Origin: Capniomyces stellatus
Taxonomy: Eukaryota > Kickxellomycota > Harpellomycetes > Harpellales > Legeriomycetaceae
Direction: 5' to 3'
Length of the DNA stretch: 64,000 nt
Assembly: GCA_001661515.1 (NCBI GenBank)
Contig: LUVW01000006.1
Coordinates: forward strand, 286,608-350,607
The notes beneath the pieces were generated by a model. It had not been told where the DNA came from and did not search any database. It saw nothing but the letters and a program-made list of their open reading frames with translations. A program made the position numbers and the translations under genes. Shown piece after piece: positions 1 to 11,919 of this stretch (within the stretch, counting starts at the first letter, position 1; the number at the start of each line of letters is the position of its first letter).

Positions 1-1226
1 AAGTAAGTATTACAGTTAAAGGAGTTGAAAGGGGGGGAAATGGAAACAAAAATTTTAAAATGCAATTGAAAAAAGAGTTGAAAAAATAATAATGTCGTAT
101 GTTTTTCTGGTAAGTCCAACCGCTCTTCCAATTCTGCAGTAGCTCTGTTAATTCCTTTACGATTATACCTTTTAACTTTCGACAGTATATTTTTATTGTT
201 ATTGATTTTTATTGGACCACAATTCTATAACTATAATGTATAAAACTACCAAGATATCCAATATCTTATAAACCTACTTACACTATCTTTTTCCTAAGAT
301 ACGTGTAACCAAAACCTAATCAAACTATGTTATATAATACTACCTAATACTTTATGATACACTATTAAACAACACTAGCTTATTAATTGATCTATTGATT
401 CCTCGCTTGATCCTTTTTATAGATAACTTCCTGCTATCTTCCTTCGCTGATACCGAAGTATTTATTACTTATAAACTAAATAACTAAATAACTAAATATA
501 CCAATAAACTAAGAATATATTGACCGTTGGTATTAACATGGCTGCGCCATACTTTAATAACAAGTCCTCGTTACTTCCTCGTATTCATATATTGTTTCTG
601 GTTAACCTTGCTGCACTTTAAACTGCATAATAACTTTAATATATATATAAATAAACACCTTACTAATTTGCTCCGAATCAATTAAAAACCACAAGGGGCG
701 AAATCCTCGACTCATCGTTCATTTTGTAAGTGTTCCTAATATGTCGTTTTTCATACGACAATATGTCATGTAAAATGAGTAAGGACCTGTAAGTTGATAT
801 ATATTCCGAGTATAATATAGTACCAACTTTATAGAAATTAGAAGAGTAGTTTTTTATACAACTTAGTTGTAGTTTTTTTATACGACACTTCGATTTCGAG
901 TTTAATTATTTTAGTTTAGTTAATTATTTTACTTAGTTTTGATTTAATTTTAGTTTTACAATTTTGGTTTGATTCGATCTGCGAATAATTTTTGAATAAC
1001 TTTTTAGATAGAGAACGAATTTGAACAATACCTTTTTTTTATAGAAGACACGTATATTTAACATAATAAAATACTATAAACCATAAAACGAATATAGCAA
1101 CAGTTAAGCATATATATAAGTTAAGACAGAACCAGATCAACGACTACAGTTATATTCAAGTATAGTCAGTTGATCAAAGTCCTAAGTGGACATAGTCAAC
1201 CAGTTTTTGACACTACAAATAAGCAC
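1..1226. other. AT-rich intergenic DNA upstream of tRNA-Trp
   Basis: No convincing coding frame on either strand; stops are dense. The stretch from about 325 to 700 has a TGTTATATA start-like motif, an array of AATAACTA-type words (about 475-495) and a CCAATAAACTAAGAAT word. A similar combination appears at 39499-39950, also just upstream of a tRNA gene. This could be a decayed LTR, but I cannot see clean ends or a target-site duplication. Confidence 0.4.
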
Positions 1227-1299
1227 GGGGTGTTGGCGCAATTGGCAGCGCGTCCGTCTCCAAAGCGGAAGGTTAAGCGTTCGAGTCGCTTACGTCCCA
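1227..1299 (+). tRNA. tRNA-Trp (anticodon CCA)
   Basis: Full cloverleaf. The acceptor stem 1227-1233 pairs with 1292-1298 (two G:U pairs), there is a D arm with GCGC stems, the anticodon loop is CTCCAAA with CCA at its centre, and the T arm has the TTCGAGT loop. No intron. A run of six T follows at about 1302, a standard RNA polymerase III stop. It decodes UGG, in line with the standard nuclear code. Confidence 0.93.
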
Positions 1300-1722
1300 A
1301 TGTTTTTTATTTTTTAGTAAAATAAATAAAACGAGTGATTTGATCGCGGTAGACTATCATTTTATTGGGTGGCCAAAAAACAGTTGAACACTTTTTTATT
1401 TTGATTGGAAAAAATTGAGCAATTTTATTGGTCAAAGTGATGTGTTGAAGTTCAACCACTAAAAGCTTGGGATCAACATTCCTTTACTGCTACCAAAAAT
1501 GCTCGTTAAAACCTCTGCCAACCAGTCGAATATATTACTATTTCAATTCTTTTCTGGCTAAAACGAAATTGAATAAATAAAAAAAAACTTAAAATAGACA
1601 AGTTGATAAAGGTTGAATAAACAGTGAATTGGAAATAGGGCTCGTTTCAATTCACAGCAATCCCAACAGAAACCAACGAATAGAATACCGGGCCTATACC
1701 AAAGAAAAGACGGGTCGAAAGT
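1300..1722. other. Spacer between tRNA-Trp and the RecQ gene
   Basis: Holds the T-run terminator of the tRNA and the presumed promoter and 5' UTR of the downstream helicase gene. I see no other gene. Confidence 0.5.
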
Positions 1723-4037
1723 ATGGAAAATGAAGTAGCAGGCGAGGTTCATGAAATCGATCAGAATATAAAGATAATAGATGAGGAGATTAAATTAATC
1801 GACAGACAGATTTTGGGGCTGAAAAACAAAAGAAGCAGTTTTATGAACAAACGAAGGGTTTATGAAGAAAAGATTCTAGTCAGAGAGAGAGAATGCGCAA
1901 AGGCGGAACAGAGTGGCTTGAAGAAGAAGTATGAAAAAGAGGAGTTTGAATGGAGCTTGGAATTGAGCCAAAAGGCAGACAGGGTATTTGGAATAAAGAC
2001 ATGGAAACATTCACAATTACCAGCGATGAATGCAGTGCTCGATGGAAGAGATGTGTTTATTATAATGCCTACAGGTTAGTACGGTTTGGTTAAATAGGCG
2101 TTGTTATGTATGTAAACATACGAATTCATAAAAAAATAAATTCTGCGTCTTGTAAGTGGGCAAATGTATGCAAGCCGGTATAACGCCAAAGTTGCTGTGT
2201 GTAGTTAATATTAAAAAAAGCGGTTGTGTATGGTATTTAGGAGGAGGGAAATCTTTGTGTTACCAACTGACATCGTTGATATCAAAAGGGATAACGGTAG
2301 TGATATCGCCGTTAATATCGCTGATTCAGGATCAGATTTTCGAGTTGGAGCAGTTAGGAATAAGTGCTGCGAGTTTAACATCGACCATCTCAGTTCAGGA
2401 ATCAAACAGGATATTGGCACAGCTGCGGGAAATAGCGAAAGGAGGCAGCGCAATCAATCCTAGCAATGCAAAGCGGCTAAAGAAAAGCAGCGGGGTTGGT
2501 GGAGGTAGGAAGGAAACTAAAGCGAGGCAGGCAAACCATAAAAGTAGGGTGGTTATATCTTGCGACACAGACAGCGAGGATGAGGAAATAGGCAAAACGG
2601 ATGGAGTGGATGATGGATTTGGAGAAGAAGATTGTTCCAGGCAGTCAGGACCTCGGTTGGTTTATGTTACACCAGAAAAGCTGTCTAAGAGTAAAAAGCT
2701 TATTAATGTGCTAGAAAAACTGTACGCTAGCGAGAATATAGGATGTTTTGTAATTGATGAGTGCCACTGTTGTTCAGAGTTTGGGCACGACTTTCGGCCG
2801 GATTTTAAAGTAAGTTTAAGTAAATAGATAACACCTTAATAGCAGAGGAGGGTGATTTAAGGATAGGGCTAAATGTTAAAGAATATATGTTGATAAAATG
2901 TTGGCTGGGTAATAATAATTACAACCAAAATAAAACAATAGCGATTAGGGCTTTTAAAGGTAAATATGGATGTATTTGTACTAGTAAACACTTGATACCC
3001 AGTTTGATCCAGGTTAATCAGGGTATTGGGGAGGTTTGATTGGTGCGTTTATGAGTAGAAGAAGAAGAAAAGAAAAGCGGCGTTGATATCAGTATGATTG
3101 GGTTGTAGATGTTGTTTCCAACGGTGCCGATCATGGCACTTACAGCAACGTGTACAGCGACTGTTTTGAACTCGGTTATAGAGATCCTTGGGGTCAAGAA
3201 GCCAGATGAGCCAAGCGGAACTCTGGTGTTTTCGTCGGATATATGGAGTAATATGAAAATAAATTGAGTATTAGGATTGTATATTTTAGGGGGGGGGGGG
3301 GGGNNNNNNNNNNNNNNNNNNNNNNGGGGGGGGGGGGGGGGGATATTGATTGTGCAAGAAATGTCAACAGTTTGGCTAGTAAACTTAAAACTGCATTCTG
3401 AATAAAATAAAAACGGATAATTAGGGAAAAACCTGAGGTATATTGTGAGTCCAAAGCCAGCAAGCATGGACGATCAGGTGGCGGAGATGGGGCGGTGGAT
3501 AATGGAGAACCAGCCAAATGAGCGAGGGATAATATATTGTAGAACAAAAAAAGATACGATTGAGGTGGCAGAGATGCTACACAGCTACTCAAATGGGGCG
3601 ATAAAAACAGGAGTGTACCACTCGGATGTAGGAGAAGAAAAAAACAAAGTGCATTTGGACTGGAGAAACGGGAGAATTCTAGTGATAGTGGCAACAACAG
3701 CATTTGGAATGGGCATCCACCAGCCAAAAGTAAGATTTGTTATGCACCATTCAGCATCCAAGACTCCCGAAGCGTACTACCAGGAGTCGGGAAGAGCTGG
3801 ACGGGACGGACTTGAGGCAACTTGTATTTTGTACTACAGACCACAGGATGCCTCAAAGCTGACGACTTGGGCTGTTAGCAGTGGGATAAACGAACAGGTG
3901 GAGAAGGCGTGGATGATGGTAAGGTATGGCGAACAGGTTGAGTGTTGCAGGAAAGTGTGGATGGAGTCGTATTTTGGATCAATGGCAGTTTTGAACAACA
4001 GTAAGATTGAAAAATAAGACTGGTGGTGTTATTTAAC

Positions 4038-4110
<73 letters not shown>

Positions 4111-4858
4111 GTTATTGTTATTGTTATTGTTATTGTTATTGTTTGCGTGGTAAATTATAATTGCTGGTTTTGAAAAATAGAGAATATGATGGATTCGGAG
4201 CCAGTTGGCTGTGGGATTTGTGACATTTGCGAGCTGCGCAGCGACAGGAGAATGTCAATAGATAATGTTGATATTACGGTTGAGGCAATATCGGTGATTT
4301 CTATTTTGGACTCTTTAACAAAATACGACCAAACCATGACCTTTCTCCAACTAATCGATGCGTGGTCGGGTTTGGGGTTGAAAAAGCTGCCGTTTATTTC
4401 CGAGTTGGGAAAGACAGGAGGTGCACAGATTCCTGCCAGCTCTAGGTTCACTCGCGAGGTAATTCAAACGCAAAAGTGCAACAGTGTATACGATCTTTGA
4501 TTCTGGTATTGATTTGTTATTTTATTTTATTTCGTTCTATTTCATCTTATTTCGTTCTATTTCATCTTATTTTTTGTTTACTTTTTCAATGTAAAACTAG
4601 GAACGAGAAAGAATCGTCAACCATTTGCTTCTTGAAAGGTACATTGAAGAAAAGTACCATTTCACAGCGTACTCTGTCATTGCTCGACTTGCTGTGGGCA
4701 GCAGAGGCAGAGACTATGTGAACGATACAATCGACTCTGTTTCGCAGTTTCCTGAATACCGGCTGATATCGATTCCAACCAAAGTAATTTCTACAAGCCA
4801 CACCAACAATGACAACGGAAATGACAAACCAGCTGCCAACAAACGAATCAAAATATAG
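1723..4858 (+). CDS. RECQL: RecQ-family DNA helicase, RECQL1 type (6 exons, 723 aa)
   Basis: ATP-dependent 3'-5' DNA helicase for genome maintenance, nuclear. Proposed exons: 1723-2074, 2241-2809, 3109-3247, 3425-4000, 4181-4458, 4601-4858; all phases match. The N-terminus (about 1-75) is a charged coiled coil and is followed by an FEW motif, as in vertebrate RECQL1 and unlike BLM or bacterial RecQ. Motif I is MPTGGGKS (Lys about 121), motif II is DECH (about 290-293), motif III is ALTATCT, motif V/VI includes FGMGIHQP and QESGRAGRD. The zinc site uses a CC pair, then CGICDIC about 30 residues later. A Lys/Glu-rich insert lies between motifs Ia and II (about 2440-2640). The third intron spans an N gap. 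Odd: exon 3 starts with MLFPTVP, so about seven residues usually found before it are missing (see findings). Family assignment is strong; the exon 2/3 junction is the weak point. Confidence 0.88.
3248..3424 (+). other. Intron containing an assembly gap
   Basis: N bases at 3304-3325 are flanked on both sides by long G runs. The gap lies wholly within the intron between the codons for DIW and RKNLRY, so it does not affect the predicted protein. True intron length is unknown. Confidence 0.85.
4038..4141 (+). repeat. ATT microsatellite in a RecQ intron
   Basis: An uninterrupted (ATT)n run grades into about five GTTATT units. It lies inside the intron 4001-4180, so expansion would not alter the protein. 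Confidence 0.95.
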
Positions 4859-5082
4859 CCAGCCAAACTCTTTGACACCATTTACCTTTTTTTTTATATT
4901 TTGTTTGTGTTTATTTACTATATTTTAAAAAGTCAACCAGATTGTCTTGTAAATCCGAAAATAAAATTAGTAGTAAAACAATAATAATAAAAACAATAGT
5001 GATATTAATAGTAATGGTAATATTGATGGTAATATTGATGGTAAAGTAATAATGGTAATGCTAGGTGCAAAAGCATCGCTGT

Positions 5083-6601
5083 TTATTCCTCTGGTGACCA
5101 TAGAGCATTTAGTGGGTTTATCGATCCAATCTGACTCATTTGTTCTGTGTCCCAGTTCTCTAGCTTCCCAGTAGCCCAAGCAAACGCCATCATTCTAGCC
5201 TCAGCTATCGACAGAAGCGAGTCGTGGTCTTGTTTTTCCAGCTTTCTATACGGAATTATAAACTCGTTTGAACTTTGTTTACTACCTGAATCATCACCGC
5301 TTTGCTCAATAACAACTCCAAAATCATCGTCAAAAGCCACACCAGCCTCGTTCTTTAGACTGTTGCTCAGCAATCCAAGTTCAATTCCCCGCGCCGTTGC
5401 TGATTTTAAAATATTGTCGCAGTTCTTCAACACTGATCTTAATGACGCTGGGATATGTTTCTCCTTCAACGCCCGCAACAATATCTTGTCTATATTCGTT
5501 TCCTTTGTCTCTCCCTCGCCCCCTTTACTCTCGTTCTCCTCCATTATCGTTTCTCTCAGATCCATAATCACCTGGATCCTCGCTCTCCAGTACCACGCCT
5601 CCGCCAAGTCAATTTCCCGCTTCAAAGTTGCTTGCTCAATCATAAACTTTGTTTGTGTTGACATGTACGAATTCACAAACGAGTCTATTGTTTTTGAATC
5701 TCCTGGAAGAACCCCTGTACTCTCAAACAGCCTTGCCCGGTCAAAACTCGAATAATATGCTGGAATCTCGTTTCTTCTCCCCAAAAGCCACGCAAGAACG
5801 CCTTATTCATCGTTTTTATATTTGTTTTATTGTGTTTTAGTTAGTATTGGTGCTATTACCGCATGACTATGTTTATCAACTTGTTGCTGAATCATTAAAA
5901 AAAAAGACTTGTCAATTTAATAAAACCTGTTACCTAGTGACTCCCAGTGCTTTCCGTACGTAAAATCTTCAAATGCCCAGGTCCCTGGCTCTTTCTGCAA
6001 CATTTTCGTCTCCTACAAATTTATTTTTAAATTTTTTATAAATCGGTTATTAAAAAACTGACTATAAAACTTGTGTTCGTTAATTGTCCATTAGAATAGA
6101 CACAAAGTAACAATGCCGTTGACAACAAACTTTATTACCTGTTCAGTCAATGAATCAGCCAGTCCACTGTTAAGTGCTGTTTCGGTTATTGCCTTCACAG
6201 CTCGCAATCTTCTTTCATCTATCAAGTATTGTTACTACACTGTTATTATTATTATCTACCGAAAATAATCAAATTGGCTTTACTCATCACATTAACTAAA
6301 CCAATAACAACCAAGCTGGTTTACTCTTCTTCTAAATTGCACATTTACCCTGCTCAGCTGATTTCCCCTGGCTCAGCTCCATGCGCGTTGCTGTTTCCAA
6401 TCCCCATCTTGCCATTACCAATTGCAAGCTGGATGCACGAAGAGCAATCTCAAAGCTCGGTCTTAGCTTGAATCCCTCGTTTGTGTATGCTCTAATCTGT
6501 GCTGCTGCAAGAAAGTTTGGCTTGATTCCTTTTGCTTTTATTCCACCAAGCACACTGCTCGAGAATTTAAAATTGCCTTTAACCAACACATTCCTAAACA
6601 T
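5083..6601 (-). CDS. DUF4272-like protein, probably mitochondrial (4 exons, 376 aa)
   Basis: Proposed exons on the minus strand: 6601-6349, 6218-6139, 6012-5934, 5801-5083; phases close exactly. The first 45 residues are rich in Lys, Arg, Ser and Ala, with no acidic residue before Glu43, which fits a mitochondrial presequence. The middle reads WESLGVLAWLLGRRNEIPAY, which resembles the W-EAL-L-WALG-E-P signature I recall for DUF4272, a family of unknown function common in bacteria. The C-terminal half contains KREIDLAEAWYWRAR and an acidic insert. No transmembrane segment is obvious. The gene converges with RECQL1, whose stop is 224 bp away. The exon model is well supported; the family name is from memory and would need a profile search. 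No enzymatic role is proposed. Confidence 0.72.
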
Positions 6602-9600
6602 TCTTTATACCTAGATTTGTTGTTGTTGCTGTTGTTTTTCAACTTATTCTTCTATTGTTTATTTTTAAAGCTTTCTGAATTAAAATTACAAAACATAAAA
6701 TCCTGAACAAAAAAAACCTAAATCTGTTGAAGGCACTTCAAGATTTGTTCTTTATTCTTTGTTTTTGTTTCTCTTATTGCTACAAACATTACACGTTTCA
6801 TGGAATACATTGATGTTTTTTCGAATTTGTAAATCCACTCACTATGGTTTTAATTAATCATTCCTTGACCCTCCCCAATCGCACTTTTAAATTGCAACAT
6901 AACCCTTTTAAATCCACTCGACCAACAAATCTGTCAAACCTAAAAAAAAAAAAAAAAATCAAGTTAAACCAAACAAAGTTGATAAACCATAAACAGAAAC
7001 ATTGATCAATAAAATGGGCAAAAAAGTAAGATTGATACATATATTTTTGATATTTTTAGCATTTGAACCCCACTTGCATTTACTTTAAACTTTGTTCACC
7101 TTGATCAAAACCCAAAATGCGTTTAAATCCTGGATTGTTCAAAAACTTGGAACCGTCTACTCACAACCCAATGTTGCTGTCATATGTGTAAATCGGCCAA
7201 GCAGATACAGTTTACAAATGGACTAGCTGCCAAAAACGAACACATCAGCAAAATAAATACATCAACAAAACAAAACAAAAATAAAATAGCGCTCTTGGTC
7301 TAGTAGTCCTGTGTGATAAGAGTATATGGCTGAGTATCTTTGAAGATCGGGAACATTAGGTGTCAAGGGAATGGAACCTGAAATTGCGTAATAAGCTGAG
7401 GCGTCAGAAATCATATTGATTATATAAACAGAATCACTCTTGGATTTGCTGATCCGCTCTAATAAGCCATTTAAAGCTGTTCTAAATATCGCTAACCAAA
7501 ACACACGAAGCTGCGTTAAGGGGGTTATTTGCTTGAGTTTTGAGTGTGATTCTAAAGTGTGATGGATGTGTTTAGCGTTATCTTACCCTGTCCCTACCAA
7601 TAAACAAACAACTAGGAGCAGAGATACCAATAAAATACCAATGGCGTGCACTTTGCATTTTCAAGACTTGGTGGTTCCATAAGCCTTTTGGTTTTGAACT
7701 TGCCTGTGTTATTTTTTTTGCAGTGACATTTGCAGCAACATTTAATACCGCACATTTAAAAATAACATGGTAGCATATCAATAACAATAAAATAACATGG
7801 TAGCATTATAACATGGTAACACTTATTTTTTTTTCAGTACCATTTTGTTGAGTTTTAATGGTTTTATTTTTGAAATAATCAACAATGATCACAAGAATTT
7901 TTACTATTCACTCTTCCTGGCTTATAATCTAGTTCATATTAACCCAAAAAGACCATGTAGAAAGTCGGACTTTTCGTTCCTGAACAAATTGGGTCAATCT
8001 TAATGAATCTCATGTTCTTTTTTCATTAGGTGGATTCCTCGAGACAAAACTGTTTTCACACCAAAGAAAACACCAAGTTGTAAAAGAATGTCTCTGGAAA
8101 AATACAAAATAAATTACTAGTTCAATAATTCATTAATTCAAGCTATAATTTTTGCATCAACTATGAATCTCTTCAATAATTTTGACCTCAGTAGTTTTGG
8201 GGTCGGAAATTTTAAATTTTGAAGCCTCAAAGTTGGAGTAAAAAACAGCATTTTATCTGTTTCGTTGGTAAACGTTGATTTATGATGATTTCTATTCGGT
8301 TTAAAGTGCTTTTGTGGTTACACGTTTAGCTAAAATTCATCATTTATTTTTTGGGGGATGATTTTACTGGCAATTTACAGCAAAGCAAGCTCCAATACTT
8401 GGACATTTTATTAAAGCTTTTTCTTCGTTTTCCTCATCCACTTGTTAGCAATGATAAAAGTGAGCATATCTAAAGGACTCTCCAGTATCCAAAAACAGCA
8501 AACGCATCAGCACCAACATGGAGTTAATGACAACATTTGCTAAGCCGACTATTTCGAAATACAAAACTCACCAACATCTATATCTGCTTGACCAGCAGTA
8601 GGATAAGTGCGATGTTGTGTAGGGGTAGAAAGAAAATTTTTTTTACCATCGCTTGGAGTAAGGGCTCACATGACTATATTATCTATACATCTGTTTCAGA
8701 CTCCAAGTAATTAGACTGATGGGTGACACTTTGGTACCCTTGGGATACGAGCCAAAAGACAATGTAATGCGTAGTGGTATACTGTCATAGCTAGAAGGTA
8801 GCTTAATCAATGACATTTAAAAGTCAGGATCAATTGTTCAAAATGAGAGTCAAAGCTATCAATCGCAAGCAATCAAACTTGAAACGGTTTGCAGATCAAA
8901 CCAATGCAACGCAATGACAAGATGCTCTGCTGACAGTCTTAGAAAGAGTGCTTTGTTGTTGAGCTAGATTTTTCACATTCACTAAAATTATTGAAAATAC
9001 ACAGCTCGGCTATTTAGATAGTAAAAACGGTCTTCCTACAAAACTTGATTTAAAATCTATGATTAAAAGTGGTTGTAAATCAGCTTAACTGAAATAATTT
9101 TGCTAAAAAAAAGTATATATTCAGTGGTGACTTCCCAGCCAAATGCAAAATTGCTAAAAAATAAAAGGTCATCTCTATCACGACTATCGCTGTATACTAA
9201 ATTGATATTTCTAAATACAAGCTAGTCTTAATATCATTTCCTGTTGAAGAACAACTTCAAACTTATTGTAGTGACATTTACGCTTCTAACCTGATTTAAA
9301 CATAAATAAGAAAGATACGTTGTAAGTTGAGTCTACTTTGTGTTTATTCATTTCGCTTTGTTTGTTTATTAACCGTCTTATTCGGCAGATCTGTCCCATC
9401 TTTTTTTTTTTTCAAAAAAGAAGAAAATTTTAATTTAATGGTGTTGATGGCAGAGGTAAAAACCTACGAATCAAATGTGTTTTCTAAACCTGTTTTTTGT
9501 GACCATTTGAAAGTGCGTTTGGCTTTTCTTTTTCTTTGATTTCACAATAATTTTGTGAAAAACCAACTAATAAAAAAGCAAATGACTTGGTTTATTTTTA

Positions 9601-9842
9601 TTCACACCTAAAAACCAAGAATGCTCAAATCGAGTTTTAGTTTGTAAAAAAAAAAAAAATTGAAATAAACCTTCGATACTGCTAGACTGAGATAAAGGGA
9701 CTTCCTTTATTTAAAACTATGCATTTTCACTAGCTTTTTCTAAAAGCTACTTTATAGGCTATTGGAATTTCCAGAATACTTTGTAATATACTTTTATATA
9801 ATTTAAACTTTGGATTTGTAGTAAACCGGAAAGAACGCAAGT
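6602..9842. other. Gene-poor region
   Basis: More than 3 kb without a supportable gene. The few open frames (for example 7262-7504 minus, 7578-7787 minus, 9327-9539 plus) are short, of biased composition and unlike any family I recognise. There are homopolymer A/T tracts near 6944, 9400 and 9645. Remains of an old mobile element are possible but I cannot show terminal repeats. The last 100-200 bp must hold the promoter of the ABC transporter. Confidence 0.4.
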
Positions 9843-11919
9843 ATGGCTACTAAGACTGCTGCTGGAAAGAGAGGTTAGTTGCTTTAAACTTTAATTGCAT
9901 AGTATCGGCGTGTATACATATATCTCTGAAGCTGGTTTGTCGTATCAGTTTTGGTTTGCTGAATAATACTAATACGGTGTACGCTTTAAATAATGTAATT
10001 CTGTAGCTGAAAGGAACGGAGTGAACATGAAAGCCGTGGACTTGGATAATGAGACTGACAACGTCAGCTTCAAGCTCAAGAACGCCGACATTGCAAGTAA
10101 CCTGACTATCCCGCCACTCAAGGAGTTCTGGGTAAACTTCAAAGTTATTGGGATCCTCAATAGAGTCGCTCGCATAGCATTTGTTTCCAAACAATCTGGA
10201 GTTGTGACTAGGGGGTTTGACTTGGGGCTGATTCCATTGTCCATCTTGTTGTTCTTGCTCAACATTGCCTACCAATTTGCAGCCTACTTCAACGGAGTTA
10301 CGATTTCCGAGTTTTACACCGCGCTTGGTGGTAGAGATAACGACGGATATAACGCTGTTTTGCTAAAGTCGACGCTGCTTGTGCTGGCTACAGCAACACT
10401 GTTGTCGATCAACACAATGCTTTCTGGTATTATTGCAGCTAAAATGCGTCTTGCCTTGTCCAAGTACACTCACGACATCTACATCAAGTCAAAGAAACTG
10501 AACAGCATCAAGTTGGATAAAACAATTGACAACCCAGATCAGCGTATTACGCAAGATATTGACAAGCTCTCTCAGTCGTATGTCAAGTTGATCTCAACAA
10601 TCATTATCTCTCCAGTCCAGGTTATCTACTACACGGTTAAGACATGGCTGGTTACAGGACCTTATGGACCAGCAATTATTTACGGATACTTTGTTGGCGG
10701 CTTTATTTTAATCAACTTGCTTTCACCTCTCGTTTCCTCCAAGATATACGCAGCAGAAAGATCAGAGGGAAGCTATCGTAACCAACACGTGATAATGCGT
10801 GACCATGCCGAATCCATTTCGTTCTATGGGGGCGAGGAGAAGAACAAGATTGAGGCTGATCTTACCTTGAAGGTTTTGGTCAGAAACCAAACCAAAGTGG
10901 CTAAGTACACATTACCTGTTACGCTGAACTACCAACTATTTTCTTATTTGGGTGCAGTGCTTTCGTACATTGTTATTGGAACACGTGTAATGGGAGGATA
11001 CTTTAACGACCTCACAGACATTGAATTGATAGGAATTATTAGCAAGTACGCATTCATAAGTATGTATTTGGTTTTCTCGTTCACAACCGTGATTGAAAGT
11101 TTCACAAAGCTGGGTGAATTGGTTGGCTTTGCTGTTCGTATTAACCAGCTCTGGACTAGACTTGAGGTTTTGGAAAAAGAATCTGACGAGGAGGACTGGA
11201 TTGTTGAATCAAACGGGGATGTTGTAGAGCTGCGCAACTTGACAGTATGTACACCAAACGGCGATAATTTGGTTTCCAACATCAACGTTATTGTTAAAAA
11301 GGGAGAGAACCTGGTCATCACCGGGAAGAACGGATGCGGAAAGTCGTGTTTACTCAGAGTTATGCGTGGTTTGTGGAAGCCAAGTCAAGGTTGTGTGTTT
11401 GTACCATTCAAAGATGGGACACCTGATATTTTCTATCTTCCACAAACCACAATTATGGTTCAAGGGTCGCTTTTGGATCAAATAGTATACCCAGGAAACT
11501 TTGCAAACCTTGGCGATGTAGATGACATCAACCCCAGAGCATTAGCGGCTTTGAACGCAGTTGGGCTGAGCCACTTGTTGGAGTATGGAATATATTCCAA
11601 GGTCTTGGAGACTCAAAGCAATGTTTCGTCTTTGGATATCAGATACGATGTTTCAACATGGTACGAGAGACTGTCGCCAGGTGAGATCCAAAGACTTTCA
11701 ATTGCACGAGTTTTATTCTGGAGACCAAAGTTTGCAGTTTTGGATGAGTCAACATCTGCATTGGATGAAGAGATCGAGGATTCGCTTTACACCACCATGA
11801 TCAACCTGGGAATTACTTTGATTTCTGTCAGCCACAAGGAATCATTGCACAGATTCCATACTCATTCACTTCAAATAATCCCCAATGCACCATACAGCTA
11901 CAATACTATAAACCACTAA
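9843..11919 (+). CDS. ABCD4: ABC half-transporter, subfamily D, ABCD4-like (2 exons, 647 aa)
   Basis: Exon 1 (9843-9873) encodes ten residues; exon 2 is 10007-11919. It has an N-terminal transmembrane domain with about five or six helices, starting near residue 80, then one nucleotide-binding domain. The EAA-like region reads NPDQRITQDI, typical of subfamily D. Walker A is GKNGCGKS (Lys about 456), the signature is LSPGE (about 566) and Walker B ends VLDESTSALDEE (about 587-598). LSPGE-QRLS-ARV with TSALDEE resembles ABCD4 (TSALTEE) more than the peroxisomal fatty-acyl transporters, which have LS-GE and TSAVS. In animals ABCD4 acts in lysosomal cobalamin export; whether this protein does the same, or acts in peroxisomes, is not shown. 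Half-transporters dimerise to work. The start codon gives a short basic leader, MATKTAAGKR. Confidence 0.85.

Noticed and set aside
7262..7504. Possible retroelement RNase H fragment
   Set aside because: Only a few residues resemble the motif, and no reverse transcriptase or integrase sequence flanks it.
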